Source: Psettodes erumei | Lineage: Eukaryota; Chordata; Actinopteri; Pleuronectiformes; Psettodidae | NCBI GenBank assembly: GCA_016785225.1 | Contig: JAFBJZ010000872.1 | Location: forward strand, 3,089,001-3,153,000 | DNA length: 64,000 nucleotides | Reading direction: 5' to 3' | Shown here: positions 1 through 14,589 of the stretch, one piece after another | Position numbering within the stretch: the first letter of the stretch is position 1 | How the letters are laid out: every line of letters begins with the position of its first letter | Made by a program: the position numbers and the translations under genes | Notes under the pieces: model-generated | The model's input: the letters and a program-made list of their open reading frames with translations, nothing else | Database searches by the model: none | Told to the model about the DNA's origin: nothing

Positions 1-3000
1 ATTTCAATCAGCCGTGTCCCTTAGAATTTTTTGCTTTGTTTTGTTTTTGTCATGAAAACATTTGTGCTAAATTTCCAACTCATTCTCCTTCTGATAAAAT
101 TAGCTAACAGGATTTTTTTTTTTTGGGGGGGTCTGCACTGACTAACTTGAACAAACTGATTTTTAAGTTTTTCATCCATGCACTCAGCATCCATTTTGTC
201 TCCAATTTCCTTGCTTTTAACACAAGATGATACAGATGGCATGTGTGCTGAAATGGAATTGGGAATTTTTGTTCTCCTTAGGTTTAATGAGAACTAACTG
301 GCAGGAACCTCTTGTGGAAAGGTGTAGATTTCAATATGAGCAATTATGCTTCATTTGAAGCCAAATGAGCCAAATTTGCATCCTCTGAAAAGGGAACCAG
401 GGCTAAACTGTATGAAAAGTGCAGTAAATTGGGGCAAACATCACAACGTGCAGAAATGCATCTCCGCTGTAATTGTGTAATTGTAGAAGAGCTCTAAATG
501 CACAGCCCAATTAAACTTGCTTCTTCTGCAAGGCAAAGAATTGGCAGGTTATTATGCAGGAAAGTATCAGCACATTTAAATAGCTGCCTCCTTCATGGGT
601 GGGGATGGAGGGTGGGATCATTTGCAGCAAAATGGAATATCTGATCAAATATGGACAGATGTCTTCATACATGTGGAGCGGCTGTGAATTGGATTGGAAG
701 GAGCAACATAGATGGATGGCCTCCTCTAAGACATAGCGCTTCCTGCCCTGAGTACTGAGGGGGCACAAGAGGAAGAGAGGGTGAGAGAGATGGGGAAGGT
801 TAGGCTCTCAGTGGGGGGAGACATTTCCCTGAAACACCAGTTGATGGGTTTCTCCCACAAAGGGCAGAGTGACGCAGTCGGCACTGCTGCAGAACAGCCT
901 GGTCTCTGTCTGGATTAGGCCCTGCGGCATACAAAGGAGAGCTCAAGTAAACGGTTCATGAATGTTGATTAATTGATGCCATTTTTTGCAGTGTGCCATG
1001 GAGATTTAGAGGGTAGGGGTGCACGAGGGAGGTTGTGTGTGAGCTGGTAGAGCTGTGATCTGAGGCTGGAAATGTGTTTTTGTGAGTGCATTTTTCAGAT
1101 ATGCAAATCTTAAATGATTGCTATAGATCACAAACTGACACAAGTTTGAGTCATAACTTCATGGAGATTCCTCAGTCTCTCTGACTTGAACCACAACAGT
1201 TTTCCGGTAAAAAGTTCTATGAGCCCGATCAAGCTGGCACACTGTGACTTTCTGAGGTCTTTGGGCTTGGACTCCTGATGGTGTTGTCAGATGTGCCCAG
1301 TTGGCAAAGTGAGCAGCTCAGGTGGCAGAGGCAGTGAGGAGTTTCCCACGATGGGGTTTTGGGGTACAGGTGTCCTGGGAGAATGAGGGTGGCCTGGGGC
1401 AAGGAGGGGCAAAGCACTGGCCCATAGCCCACCTCAATGGAGGGATCCCAGGGGCCAACTCAATAGCCCGGGTTCCACTTGATGGAGAGAGAAAGGAGCA
1501 TTTCAGCAGGAAAGATCTGGTTGTGGGAGACCTCTTTCAGGACTAGCTGTTTGTCTGAAGGCTGTCACAGCAGATGAGTACTCAGCAAACAGCGTGAACA
1601 AGGATTTGAACCAGAAAACCAACAGAGCCTTGACAATATTGTGATTGGGCCTTGTCTCTTTAGAGGGAGCTGAAAGCCGAATTGAGAGCGGTAACAAGTG
1701 CACATTCAGAGCAGGACGGGGATGCCTTTGGGTTGTGTTTTATGGTTTTGACGCTTGTGTGTGGTGGATAAAGCAAAATCATGTTAATCTCCCTTTTCTC
1801 CCATCTAAAAGCAGAATGGGAATGAACCTGTGGCACTTTAATGGTCTAACCAACTTCTTACAAAGTCATTGTTCAGCCTTGTAAAGTCAAATGTGAATGA
1901 GACCTCTTTGGTCTCTTGACCAAAAACAGAAGACATGGTTTAGTATTCTTTAAAATGTAAATATAAACACTGCAACAGTTACAATGAGATTATTTATTGT
2001 ATTTTCACCTTTTCCTGTACGCTTTGCCTGTTATCAAAAGACCCTATTAATGAGCCCGCCCTTGACGCCATATAAATGATACGTTCAACGATCCTGCTGC
2101 ACCTGATATTGTAACTCAAGAATCACAATGCCTTTGTGAGAGACTGCAAAGGGTTTGTTTTAGTTTAGGTTGTAATAATATGTCTGTCTCTGTGTCAGAT
2201 TTGGAAAAAAGTTTTTTACTATTAACTATTACTACTTTAACTATACACATATATATATATATATATATATGGCATGCGTGGGCATATCTGCAACAGACAT
2301 AGTAGACATAGTCAAACTTGTTTGCTTACATGCTTATATACACTACATGTAGGCATGTGTGTTGGCATATATTACATGCATACTTTCTTATGCACTGTGA
2401 CTCACACAGACAAGCAAAGCTGCTTCATCATCCGGTTTGCCCAGACAAAGAATTAGAGAAAGTCACAGATCAGGCGAGGTGAACCTAACCAATCCCACAC
2501 ACACTCCTGTAACTACACTGCTGAAACTAATGTATTTTTTTATAAAGTTATTTGTATACTGATGCAATAAAGTGTCACCAGTGAATTTCTTTTCTATTAT
2601 ATGCCTTGAATTCTTCCTTTTTTTGACCTATGTGTTCTGATACCAAAGGGACTGGTAATATCTAACAGCCACTGACAATGAACAGAATGCAGAGTGGGAG
2701 TCAGTGAAATAAGATTATACATAAAACAAACCGATTATATGCTTGAGTTTTGTTTCCTCTCTGACTTTGTATACATTTATCGACCTATTTATCCATTTGA
2801 TGATGAGTGAGGGGGGCCCACAAAGAGCAATGTTGTCTTTTGGAGGAGCTGGGCTAACTTTGAAGGTTTCTGAAGAGAGAGGCTTGTGATGGAATGGGCC
2901 GGGAAGGACTGTGACTTCTCCATTGAGAGTGGAGGGGCACGCTGGATTAGCTTGATTTGCCTGTGAATGGGCGCTTTCCATTATTCTTGTTAGGGAGCTG

Positions 3001-4259
3001 TCACATCGAATTGAGAAAGTGAAAACCTCCTTTTATCAACCTTTTCCAAGTGAAACTGAACAGGCAATCAATAACTGAATTCAGGCCCAGGGGAAAGTCA
3101 AGCAGAATGATATGGGGCTGCTATAAAGGGGGTATTTGTCAAATTGCTAATGGGAAAAAGCAGATAACTGATGTAATTTGGGCTCCAAATACTGTCGGGT
3201 TTAACAGTGAAACTGAAAATAAAGAAATTAAGTCATAGCAGCAGAAAAAATTTGGTTATGTGGATAGTTTCATAATGGTAATTGTATTAATATTACAATA
3301 ATACAACAACTAGCTTACTACTAGTAAACCTACCACGACTAATGACATGAAAGATAATGTAACGATAATTTTATGAAGATTTATAATAAGTGTTCCAAAA
3401 TATTTGCTTCAATGGACCAATACATGGAGCATTTCTGGAAAATAAAAGTTACAAAATTAGAAATTAAAAACCTTTGAAAAACCCTCAAGATATAAAGCAA
3501 ATCAGACAAGCATTATTTCCCTCATTTATACCAAAAATCAAAAGAGTTGGAGTTTGTTTTTTGAGGGGTTTGTGACATTATACCTTCATGTATATTATTG
3601 CAAAGACACTACCACAAAATGCATTTTTAGAGTATATTTATCATATTATGATAATAACAGTGTTGCGCAGAGTTCAACAAAGCTCAACCACTATTACAAA
3701 ACCAAACAAACCGGGAGTGGCTCACTTTTTATTATACCAATGACACCATATTGTTTTGGAGTTTTCATTATATTGACCTTATTGTGCCATTGTGCCGGTT
3801 GTGACACCATGATAATACCTGAATACAGAGGGAATTATGCTCTGTATAAATAGATCCCATAGTCAAGGATCACTTCAATTATCCCTTTACACACTGACAA
3901 CATGAACAGAATAAAAACTAAAGCCCCAGTCCAAGCTGGTCTCAAGGCGCTCTTTAAACATTGTTTTGGCCATTGTTAGAGGGGCAGGGGAACATCATCA
4001 GCATCAATGGCAACCAAGAAAAGAAATAAATTCATCTGATACACAAACTCAAACACAAGAAAAGGCTAAAGAAAGTAAATAAAAACTATAGCGATGGCTA
4101 CTTGCAAACTCCATTTTAGTTATGTTTGTACTTTAGAACTATAAGTATGTTTGTATTGCATCTTGAATATAAATATTACTATAATGTGATATTGCATATT
4201 CTTAATATATATTTTAATGTTTACAGTGATTTTCCTATCATATTAAATTGCACAAATTA
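1..4259. other. Intergenic, no gene seen
   Basis: Mixed AT-leaning non-coding sequence. POU octamers occur at 374-381 (ATTTGCAT) and 1101-1108 (ATGCAAAT). A smooth, repeat-free stretch at about 2990-3220 could be a conserved element but has no strong motif cluster. No open frame looks like a protein. Confidence 0.7.
2248..2271. repeat. (AT)n microsatellite
   Basis: About twelve uninterrupted AT units following a short ACAC start. Confidence 0.9.
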
Positions 4260-4500
4260 TTGTGGTGACAGGCTTCCTGCTCATCCAAACCATTAATCAA
4301 CAGATTTTCTCATATTGCTGCTCCCAGTTTTTACGCTGGATGGAGAAAATGAATCGGATCATTTGGCCTCATCAATCAATTCTGTAATTGATGTCTTTAT
4401 CATTATACAGTTAATTGAGCACCTTGATTGTTGCCTGTCATTATTCAAAGTGCTCAGATACATTGCTCAGCAAGCAACCTGCAGCAGTTTTGGGGGAATT
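4260..4500. promoter_or_regulatory. Candidate conserved non-coding element with PBX/MEIS-type sites
   Basis: ATCAATCAAT (4371-4380), AATTGATG (4386-4393), TGATTG (4425-4430) and CTGTCA (4435-4440) cluster within 70 bp. These are PBX/HOX and MEIS/TGIF cores. The flanking sequence is balanced and free of repeats. Enhancer role is inferred. Confidence 0.3.
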
Positions 4501-7500
4501 ACGAGAAAAGGCATGTGTTTTGTTATATTAATATTTAGAAAACATTTTAAAGTAAAGGGTGTTTTTGATTTTGTTAATATATGTAATATAGATTGCTGCT
4601 GTTTTGAAAAGGTAAGTAAAAAATAAGGGTATAATGATTTTATCCCTACCAATAAGGGTATATGAGGTGTTCATTTGTGTAATTGTCATCCATCCATCTT
4701 CTGTGCACAGTGAGTTGATAACAGCCTATGAAAAATGACTAATGGTTATAATGGGTGTCTCACCTCCGAGTGGTGGCCAGGTTCACAGCCCTCTGTGGAA
4801 CAGCAGTTTCCCATTAATTCCACTCCACTGTCTCCACCTCATCTACCCTCTCACCTTCACATGTTCACCCAGCAAATCCCACTTTCCCACTGCAGCCAGT
4901 CAAAAATCAGTTAAAACACTAAAGGCCCCGAGCCAGGAGACTGGGGCTGCAGCGGCCACCAGCTCTCATCTAGACAGACTGTGATCTCTTCTAGCAGGGG
5001 ATGAGTGTAAAGGGATAAGGGGGGATCCCTTAATTGACTTACAGAATACTTTAATTATGACTGCTTCCTACATTCCTGCTCTTAACACTTCACACACACT
5101 ATGAGCCACCAAGGAGAAAAAAAAACACTCAGCTCCAGCCCCAGAGTGCAGCTGCGAGGCAATTATCATCAAGCACCCCTGCATCTGTGTACAAACAATT
5201 CCACATCTGCTGGCATTAACATTGTATATGCAGAGAGGAGAGCAGAGAAAGCTCAGTTTGACCCTGGGGCTTCAGTATCGCCTCTTAGACCATGACCTAT
5301 TCATCTAGGGAGGTATTTGTGACACCTATGAACAGTGGACCTGCTTACCATTTCAAATGAGCTGTCACATACTGATTACCACAGTGTCTGATCTTTGTTG
5401 ATATAGAACGCTGAAGAAATGTTTGTATCATTATGCAAACAAGAAAAATCATTAGCTGCCTACTGTAGCACATGTCTGAAGTGTAAATTTTCCACTTGGC
5501 CTAAATATTCTATTCACACAAGTGTCATTTGTGTGAAGAAAATAAACTCCCAGAGAAGAACATGCAGTATAGCCTACATGTAGGCACAAAAGCTTGAACG
5601 CTTGGCTTGAACTTCTTTGATAGTCCTCCCCCTTTTTCCCTCTTAAGTGAAACACAATCTTACTCCACACAGTTTGACAGTATCACATACATGCTATAGC
5701 AGCTTGTAACAGGTCATCATTGAAGCTATGTGTTGTTTTTACAAAACTAAAAATGTAAAGTTTGCATTCACCTGTATGCACACGCTTCAGGTTAGTTTTA
5801 TTTATCATCTGAATCATCTGTCAACATATTTAAATACATCTGCTATAGCTAGAATCAGTGAACATACAGTGCAAGTGTGGTGAATGTGTGCATGTGTGAC
5901 CAAAAAATGTGAGTGGGCTACTGAGAATGAGTGAGTGGGCCTATTTATGAAAGCAGTGTGATTGAGAGGGCTGACGTGGGATGGAGGGGAGACGGAGGAT
6001 GACTTTATGACACTGAGGGGACAGAATCAGGGGCAGGAACAGAGAGGGCCTGGTGGAGGTGGAGGTGGGGCGAGGGGCAGCCCTAGCTGTCAGCTCTGAG
6101 GGGCTGCTGGAAGACTCAGCGGGAGTCCAGCTTGGCCCCCGGGATGTCTTGTCACCACGGCAAGGCCTTGGAATGCACCAGCACACAATGGGTTCCTGGG
6201 GCTCAGAGGGCACTCCGATTTGATAACCACATTAAAGTCCCAGCAACATCTGTTGGGGTGTAGGAGAAAGGCATACTGGCAGGTTTTAACCCCCCGAAAC
6301 TGGGATCATTAACCCTCAGCCCTGTGAGAGAAGAGGGACAACAGCCCTCTATTTGTCAGCCGCCCTGCACAGGGCTGCGGGGGCTAATATTTTACCAAAA
6401 ACAGCGTGAGAATAGAAGCAGCCCTGGGCACCGTGGAGAGTGCCCCTTCACCGTTACACACACATCAGCAGGAAAGTACAGTCTCTATTGGTTTATAGAA
6501 CTTACAAAATAATATTTACATAGCCTCCAAAGTACAAACCTTCTGAGCACTTTGCTGACTTACATGATTTTGATTAAGCAGTTGCATATCTCGTCTCATT
6601 TACTTAGGTTTGTATCATGTGCATGACTCAGAACAGAAACACTGAAACTAATTGTGTTGTCATTTGCTTGGCAAATGTTATATGTAATACATTAATATTC
6701 TCAAAGCTGTTTGGGTATTATTTTTCCTTCCGATTTGATGATGTGTGGCTTGAAGCGATGGGGCAAAGTTGATCGAGGATGGGGAAATAACAGGTGTTCT
6801 GTCACAAAGACACATCTCAGGCTCCAGGATCCTCTGGTGCTTCATGGGTCAGCGCCAAGCCTCATCCACTTCCACAGGTTTCAAAGCAAAGGCCACCTCT
6901 CTGTAATGAATAATTAAGAAAACAAAAGGCCCCAAGGGGGTGAGAAGGTGGAGGAGGAGGGGGAAAGCTGTGGAGGGCCTAATGCAACTGGACCAGATGC
7001 AGCGAGGAGAGCTGAGGTTTTTGCCCCTGTGCTTCATAGAAAACATCATCCTAAATGTGTTCCCTGGAGATGAGGGGCTGCAGGAGGTGCCCCCAATGCA
7101 CAGGGTCCTCAAGTGCCTCCACACAAGTAATTCCATTCACTGCAGCTCATTACATGGGCAATTAAGTGCTGGGTGGGGGAGCGAGGTGGGGTGGGGAGGA
7201 TGATGGTGAAGAAGTGTGTTTGTGCATGTGTGTAAGTGCATGGGGTGGGGGGTACAGAGGCCCATCACTGGGTTTTAAGTATCAAAACCTCCCCACCAAT
7301 CCAATTTGCCCTCAGCCAGCCTAACCCTCTCTTGCCGAGCCACCTCCTCCCCACTCCTTCACCTGGGCCGGGTCTCTGTGGACACCTGCCTCTCCTAATG
7401 AAGATCCATGGCTTCATTTCCATTTCTGGAGTCATATCAGAGACTGCCAAGCACAAAACAGGCCTGTTTCCTCAGAGGCCTGGAGAGCGGGATAGAATGA

Positions 7501-9989
7501 CACGGCTAAGTGCTCTGGCAGAGCAGGGCAGCTGCAGAGCCTGAAAATGGGATTTGGTTGGGGGTTCTGAAGTGGGGGCTCAAATGGAGAGGACCTGATG
7601 TTTGGATTGGCCACAATGGCAGCCGTGCGCTACCACAGCAGCTCCTCGGCACTAATGAGGCTTTCTGCGGAGATGGAAGGGGAGAAGAGAAGAGAGGGCA
7701 TGAGGGGGTGGCAAAGAGGAGAACAGGTGAGGAGTGTTCCAATACACACCTCCCTCACACACCACTCTCACCTCATCTGCTGATAATAGCTACGCCAGTT
7801 CTTGAAGACACAAACTAAAGATCCTCTATAACACTCACATAACCAGACTCAAATCTTTGCGTTACTTGATATTTCTACCTTATAACTGACAACTCATATT
7901 TATAGCACCTGCTTTGCTCTACGGCAGCTCAGACAAATGTCCTCAGGAGCTGGAATGTATTATACATATATTTTGGTACATAGTGATAACAGTTGGGGGT
8001 GTACTTTTTTATACATATTAAAGACCTACTATAGGAAAGTAAAACTTGACAATACCAGGATAAGTTCCTTTTCCTGTGAGGAACCAATCACTTACCACAA
8101 CAATTCATTGATTTTCATGTTCTACTCTCAACTCTTTGCATAAACCCTAATTTTAGCCTAAAAATTTGACTGATCAATACTAGCTCTGAGATCTCCACAC
8201 CAAAGTCTCTTTACTCCTTGTGGAGGCGGGAAGGGGGGGGGGGGTCTGTCAATACAGTGGTTGAAGCTGTGCTTGTTAACATGTTCTAGCTCACTGATCC
8301 CTCTCAGCACCCTGGGGTAGGGCCTCAGCACTGAGCCAGGTGAGGAAGAGGAAGAGAGAAGGAAAACAAACAAAGTGACACCTCAGCCATATCACAGCTG
8401 CCCACACCAGTGGCACGCCTGAAAGAAGATGTAACCAGGTACTGCAACTCATTATTCATCAACAAAGAGAAATGGGGAGATGTATTCAGCCCATAATGGG
8501 CCACAAAGCTGGGGAAATAATATTTTGCTTAATTGCAAAAAAAATGTAAAGTCCGTGTAAAGAATGGTGGCAAGAAAAGATTAAGTTGTGCAAAACATCA
8601 ACTTGAGGAATGTGAAAGTTTTGATGAGCTACTTTTAGCACAAAGATCTTAGTTTCAACACATTGTGTCTGCTATACCAATGGACAAAATGAAAAAAGTC
8701 AAGTTTAAATGGAAAAGTCAGATGTGAGGAGCATCCATATGCATCCAACTAAATACTTCAAATGAAGAGAAATGTCTCCTGTAGCAAACAGAAGACACGT
8801 TCATGTGGCACCTATAGCAAAAGCAGGTCAGAGCATGAGGCATAAAGGTGATCTGTTTGTGTTCATGTGTAGGGGTGGAGCCTGGGTGGTGTATGTGGGG
8901 CGGGATGAGGTGGGATGGTTGTGTATGGTGTCATTTTGCAGGCCCCTCTGCACTCACCTGGAACAGAGCACTTCCCCTCCCTGAGTCTTATCAGTTCTCA
9001 GAGGAAATACCTGCTGCAGGTAAACACGACCCTTCGACCCCTCAGCCATCCACTCTGCCCCAGTCTCAGCTGCCCCCTGTCCTGGAGCCTGTCTCAGTCT
9101 TAAATCCAAGGATTAGCTGTACCACAGGCTCCAACACACTGCTGACAACCCTCTGGCCCCTGCCCCAACCACCTTAGATGTTGTTCTTCATGCACTACCT
9201 CCTAGCAACCCCCCGCTTCACCTCTTGAATTTAATCTTATCTACATATCACCAGGTGTAACCAAATATCCCTCTTATCAACCAAGGTGTCTTTAGTTCTG
9301 TTTTGCATTGTCACAGTAGTGATTTATTCTGGGGGAAACTGAATATAAATAATATGTCATATGTCACGAGGATCGCGTGGTATTTGCAGTGGAAGTTAGC
9401 TTCATTAGAGTATGAGAAATATGATGAATTTTCAAAGTGATCACATTAAAGAATGATTGTAATTAAAATGAAGACGTAGTCTACTTTTAATGACTTTGGA
9501 GTGTAATTAATTCTTCTACAGTATCTATAACAGAGTTTCTGATAAATGTGGGGGTGGTGATTTATTTTTAATTACTTCCTTAAGAATTTTGAATTAGGAG
9601 TTTTTCTTTGAAATATGACATCGCTAGTGATCATAGTGGAGTAAATGCCACACCCTTCTCATTTTATAAATGACACATATGCATGCACATGTTTGGGCAC
9701 CCATGTGAGTAACAATAACAATATTTCTAGATGTGGCCATAAGACAACTTTCCCCTTCTTTTACACTAAAATAAGAGGAAGTTGCAGCTTTGTGTGTTTG
9801 AACTTGTTCTCCCAGTCCTGCAGTGGTATTGTTACGAGGAGGAGGGCCTGGGAGAGCCACCGCTCACAGAAAGGGGACCGTCTCTCAAGGGACAGCTGGC
9901 CCTGTTATAAGGAGGCAAATTTCCCACAATCCTCTGTCAGCCTCCGGGACGGAGGGCCAGACCTTGGGACTCAGCCGACCCATCCCATC

Positions 9990-10131
9990 GTGACCCCCCC
10001 ACCCCCCACACACACACCACCATCACCCACCTCCCCACCATTACCTCCAAAGGGTCAGGGTTACTCTCTCACCCCTGGGCCACCTACAGCTCCCCCTCTC
10101 CCACTACCCCTGCCCCTCCTACACTGTCACC
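9990..10131. repeat. C-rich low-complexity tract
   Basis: Runs of C, CCCCA and CACA dominate, giving a spurious Pro-rich frame on the plus strand. Confidence 0.85.
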
Positions 10132-11339
10132 TGAGCCACACAGGTAAATGCTTGACTTTATTTGATGGATGCGGTTTCCCACAGCGACAGTGATGTACGC
10201 ACAGCCAAAAGCCCCTCCTCCTGTCCTCCCCCTGGTTGAGTCTGGAGCTAGACTGGTGATTTTTGTGCTGATAACCTCCTTGGCGCACCCCTTCTCGGCT
10301 GGGGCAAGGGAAATCGGAGAGGACAAGACATCCTGTGTGACGCACCTGAGTGTACGCCTCATTGGGTTGAAACAAAGAGGGATCCATTCTGAAGGCAGTC
10401 CATTAAGACATCTATGCACATCAAAATAAGATGATTAGTGAATGTGATGACTGGAATGAATATGAGTCTATTTTGTGTGGACAGGTGCATCTGTGTGATA
10501 ATTTTTTTTGAAGTGAAGTTATACAACCTCTATTTATAAAGATATTTAATGTAGTTAAAGCAAGCTTACAGATGGCACACAACTCAAGTACACATTACAG
10601 GAGGTTAAAGTGTCGCCAAACCACACCCTAATGAACAAGAAAATATATGTTTTTGTTCTTTATCATTGACAACCCCTCCCTCTGTCTCCTCCTCTCTCCT
10701 CCCCATTATTAGCTGATAGCCCTACATTAGAGATAAGCAGGACAATGGCCGGGGTGAAGGCCTGGATCACAGTTGTTTCTTATCTCTCACCTCATCTACA
10801 GCCTGTGGTGTCTCTGTCAGAGGATGTTGTTAAACCAAGTCAAACACTCAAACATCCTGTGGCATCACCCTGCCTGTGTAACCCCCCCAAGCCAACACAT
10901 GCACACACACACGCACACACACCTCCTTTATAGCACTTCACACTTGGCTGGGGCATGATCACTGTGGACGGTTCACGGGCCCATTGCTGAGGTGCGTGAG
11001 GGGGGATTTGGGAGACTTGAAATGTGGGAGACACATACTCACATCAAGTTAAGTTCAACCAAGCTTAAATGATAATGTAGAAGTCAGAGGATGGTTCTGC
11101 AATGAAAAGTAAAGGTGTAAACAAAAAGCAAGTCTGCAATTTGATTGTGATAGTTTGGAACCACTTCACAGGCCAAACAAAAAAAACCCAAAAAACCTTG
11201 AATTAACTGGCAAATTTGAAATACTTACAATCGTTGCATTGTAAAAATTATCAACAAAATTGAGCATTAAATTCGGAGTGTGGTTCTTTTGGACCAATTT
11301 TCATCAACACTAGCCCTCAAAATGCTTACACCACTGCTG

Positions 11340-11340
<1 letters not shown>

Positions 11341-11397
<57 letters not shown>
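11341..11397. repeat. (CA)n microsatellite
   Basis: About 28 perfect CA units. Confidence 0.98.
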
Positions 11398-11399
<2 letters not shown>

Positions 11400-12069
11400 C
11401 CACTGTGAAGGGAGGAAGCCCCGGTACAGGCAGGTTAATATCAGGAGCACTTGACAACAATAGCATGTTATGAGGTGCTGCAGCGGTAATAAGGTCTTTG
11501 TTGGAACTTTAGAGCACAGCCACATCACATCATTACTCATCCTGGGAGACCAGTTGCCAGTCGGCATGGCAACCGGGACTTGACTGAACCCAGAAGCAAG
11601 ACCAGAATCTCAATGCCCAGAGAGGGAACACACACACAAAGGATGTTCTAGTGGAAGGAAAAAGTTTAGAAGTGGCCATGGTGAACCCGGACCACAGCCT
11701 CTGATATGAGATGGGATAAAATTGATCTAAAACCCAATGAGTTAAAGAGAATATTGTCTGTACCGGAAAGTCTACCCAAATATGAGATATGCAAAGTAAA
11801 TCCATCTCTGAATTGCAAGTTAAATTTTGCAGCGTCAGTACATTGTAATCAAATGCCTACATACATATTCGCACCCCTTTTTAGGACATTTTCCCTTCAA
11901 AATAAACTTCTAATTAGTTCAGAAAGACCGGACTGAACGGATTACCCAGTCACACAGGAAATAGATTCAATTCAGTCCTCTTACATTCACACCCATGTTG
12001 TGTGTGTGAAGGGACAGATTAGGAGTGGTTAGCGCAGTCAGTGGAGGTATGCGTCGGTCTGAGAGTTTC

Positions 12070-12370
12070 ACCCTGCAGGTTGCTGGGTGTGTTGGGTCAG
12101 TGTGAAGCGGTCAGCAGCTGCTGCCTGGCCTAGGTCCCACAGTTCCCAGGCTGGGGGGATTGACAGGCCAGTAATAAAATCAGGCGCCCTGGTTGGGCTG
12201 TGTGCGGCCCATTGTTCCCCCAGCAAGGCCTGCGGCTGCTGTTTACTTTCTCCCATATGCATTATTCAACGGCACAGGAGCTCCCAGAGAAAGGGGCCCC
12301 ATTCAGGGATCCTCTTGCCCTTGTTTTGTTTTGCTAATTTTCAATTAAAATAAACCATCTCTCGCTAGTG
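12070..12370. promoter_or_regulatory. Candidate conserved non-coding element
   Basis: Balanced, repeat-free 300 bp with CCATTGTT (SOX core, 12209-12216) and CATATGCATTATTC near 12255 (POU-like), ending in CTAATTTTCAATTAAAATAA. No open frame suggests a protein. Confidence 0.3.
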
Positions 12371-14589
12371 CCATGGCTGAGTGGGGAAAGAGAGAGGGAC
12401 ACTGTCCCTGCCATTTGGGCTGTCTGAGGAGATTAGAGCGAATGTATAAATGAGAATAAAGTGGGATGTATCACTTATACTGTCAGAGATACGTTTTTCT
12501 ATAGTAGGATTTAAATGGAGACAATGAAACGGGTTGCTGTTTCAGTTTAGAACATACGCCGGCCTCTTATTTATGTTACTGTTGGTGAACATGTCCCTCA
12601 GCATGACCTCATTTTTTTGAAAAGCGGATTAGATATGTAAACGAAAATCAAATATGTATCAGTCAACAAGTGTGCTTTTATTCCACGGGTGCATATTATG
12701 AATTTCACCCTTGAGGTTGGAACAGGAGGATTCCCATATGGCAAGGGAAAGTGTGAACTAATCACAAAGACAATGACTCTTCAATAATGACTCCCAGAGG
12801 TCATTAAATGAAGCCAGCCAGGGCAGCCTGGACTAATCAATAAGTCCAGTGATAGCTCCCCTTTTTTGCCACTTCTTTCACACAGGAGGGGGCTGAGCCA
12901 ACCTTGCAGAGTGCAGAGACAGATGCAGTGACAGTGGGGAACTAGCAGAGTTAAAGATTCACCACACATCTGTCACTTCAGCTGGGGCGGCAGCAGCCCA
13001 CGGTCTGCCCCCGCTGACAGGCTGCCTGCCTGACGCCATGCCTACCTGTGGCTGGGGCTTGGTCTGCTGTTAAGCTTTACCATCTGCCTCTCTTTGGGCT
13101 CTCTGTTTGCCCGAAACCCTACATGTCCCTCTAATTTCTTACCATAACTTTTTTTACTGTATTTTTCTAATGACCCCTACAACACACACACACACACACT
13201 CACACTCACACTCACACAAACACCTGATATCTGACATCCTCCTCTAAAATTACCTCTCGAAAAAAAAAAATTCTGGGAAGCAGTCCTAATTGGCTGGCTC
13301 CCAAAGCCCTCACTCTCGCTACCTGTCAAATGCTGATAATTACAGAGTTTAGCAGCAACCTGTTGTAGCCTGTTTTGGGTCTAACAGCAGCCAATGTTCA
13401 TTGAACAAAATCATTTACCACAGCATATACAGTACATACATGTCATCATCTACACTGTCAGCTGAGGGTTTGCTTCTGTCTGGAGAGAGAAATGGTTTCT
13501 TTCTGGTGGATGACACGTGGGCCTGTTAGTGCATGGTGAGTGGGGGTGTGAATATGGAGGGCCTCTTGGCTTGGCTGGACACAGTCTGTTCCCCCGCTGG
13601 GTGCAGGTGAGCTCTCAATGCAGCCCTCAGCACCTGCCCTCTTTGTTCCCTTGTTGATGGCTTTATGGCATGAAGGGGATCTGTCTGGCTCTCGTAAAGC
13701 CAGCGGCGCGAGGCCTAGGAAAAGCCACGCTGCTGCCAGGGCATTGTGTGGGGCCCGGGTGGCTCCCAGAGTGACCCCACCAGCCAGTTAGACAGCCCGG
13801 TTTACTGCCCGCTGTAACGGATGCATACGCTTACAGCATACACCCATATGGACATATACATTGTATTTACATGCACATATGTGAGTGTACTTACATGGAA
13901 ACCCACAATGGAATCCTCTGAGCTGTATAATGATCACTCTTTGTAATGTCTACATAGTAACTAAATTAATTCAGTACATTTACTCATGTTTCCATTTTAT
14001 GCTTCTCAATACTTCCACTCCACTAATTTTTATAAGCAGTTACTATCCCTTGGCAGATTAAACACAATGTATGATGATCACTGTTAAATATTGATTCGTT
14101 GTTGTATATTAAACAAGACAACAGCATATAAGATCATTTGAAATAAGTTAAACCTTGATTAGCTATGACATTAAAATGCTTAGATTTCAGGCAATACAAT
14201 TAACAATACTATTATACAGTAAACGTTGTAACAATTTAACCAAATGAACAAAGCCATTTTCAGACTTTCAGACAGAAATTTATGGTTTTCTTTGATTTAG
14301 AAAAAGAAGAAGTGAGTATGTCTGCAACCTTTTCAACATCTGTAATCAGGCCAGTTACAAGTAACTGTAGCACTGAATCTGTGGCACTGCTCAGTATTGC
14401 AGAGCAACATCATTTCCTCTACACAACAAGATTCCTGGTAAAATTGATAACACCTAAGTTTAAACACAAGGGATATCTTTGTATGTAAGGGCTTATAACA
14501 AATAAACACATAACAAATTAATCCAAATGTATTTTGATAAGTACTACTCAAGTATAAGGTTGCTGTCTGTGTTCATGAGGAGTGAAACC
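12371..14589. other. Intergenic, no gene seen
   Basis: Ordinary non-coding sequence with one CA-type repeat near 13.2 kb and an AT-rich portion from 13.9 to 14.55 kb. The GC-rich patch around 13690-13810 has a few CpG but no promoter or splice pattern I can support. Confidence 0.6.
13182..13222. repeat. Imperfect (CA)n/(CACT)n microsatellite
   Basis: CA units that pass into CACACT-type variants. Confidence 0.85.

Larger units (their letters stand above)
4501..12069. other. Intergenic, GC-leaning and low-complexity rich, no gene seen
   Basis: Contains purine-rich patches (7660-7740), a poly-G run, C-rich sequence near 10 kb, and CA microsatellites at 10897-10921 and 11341. An imperfect RFX X-box (GTCGGCATGGCAAC) lies at 11560-11573. 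Open frames here are short or compositionally biased and none resembles a known domain. Confidence 0.65.

Noticed and set aside
9645..10193. 182-residue plus-strand frame
   Set aside because: Half of it is Pro/Thr/Leu low complexity from the C-rich tract; no domain and no splice or promoter context.
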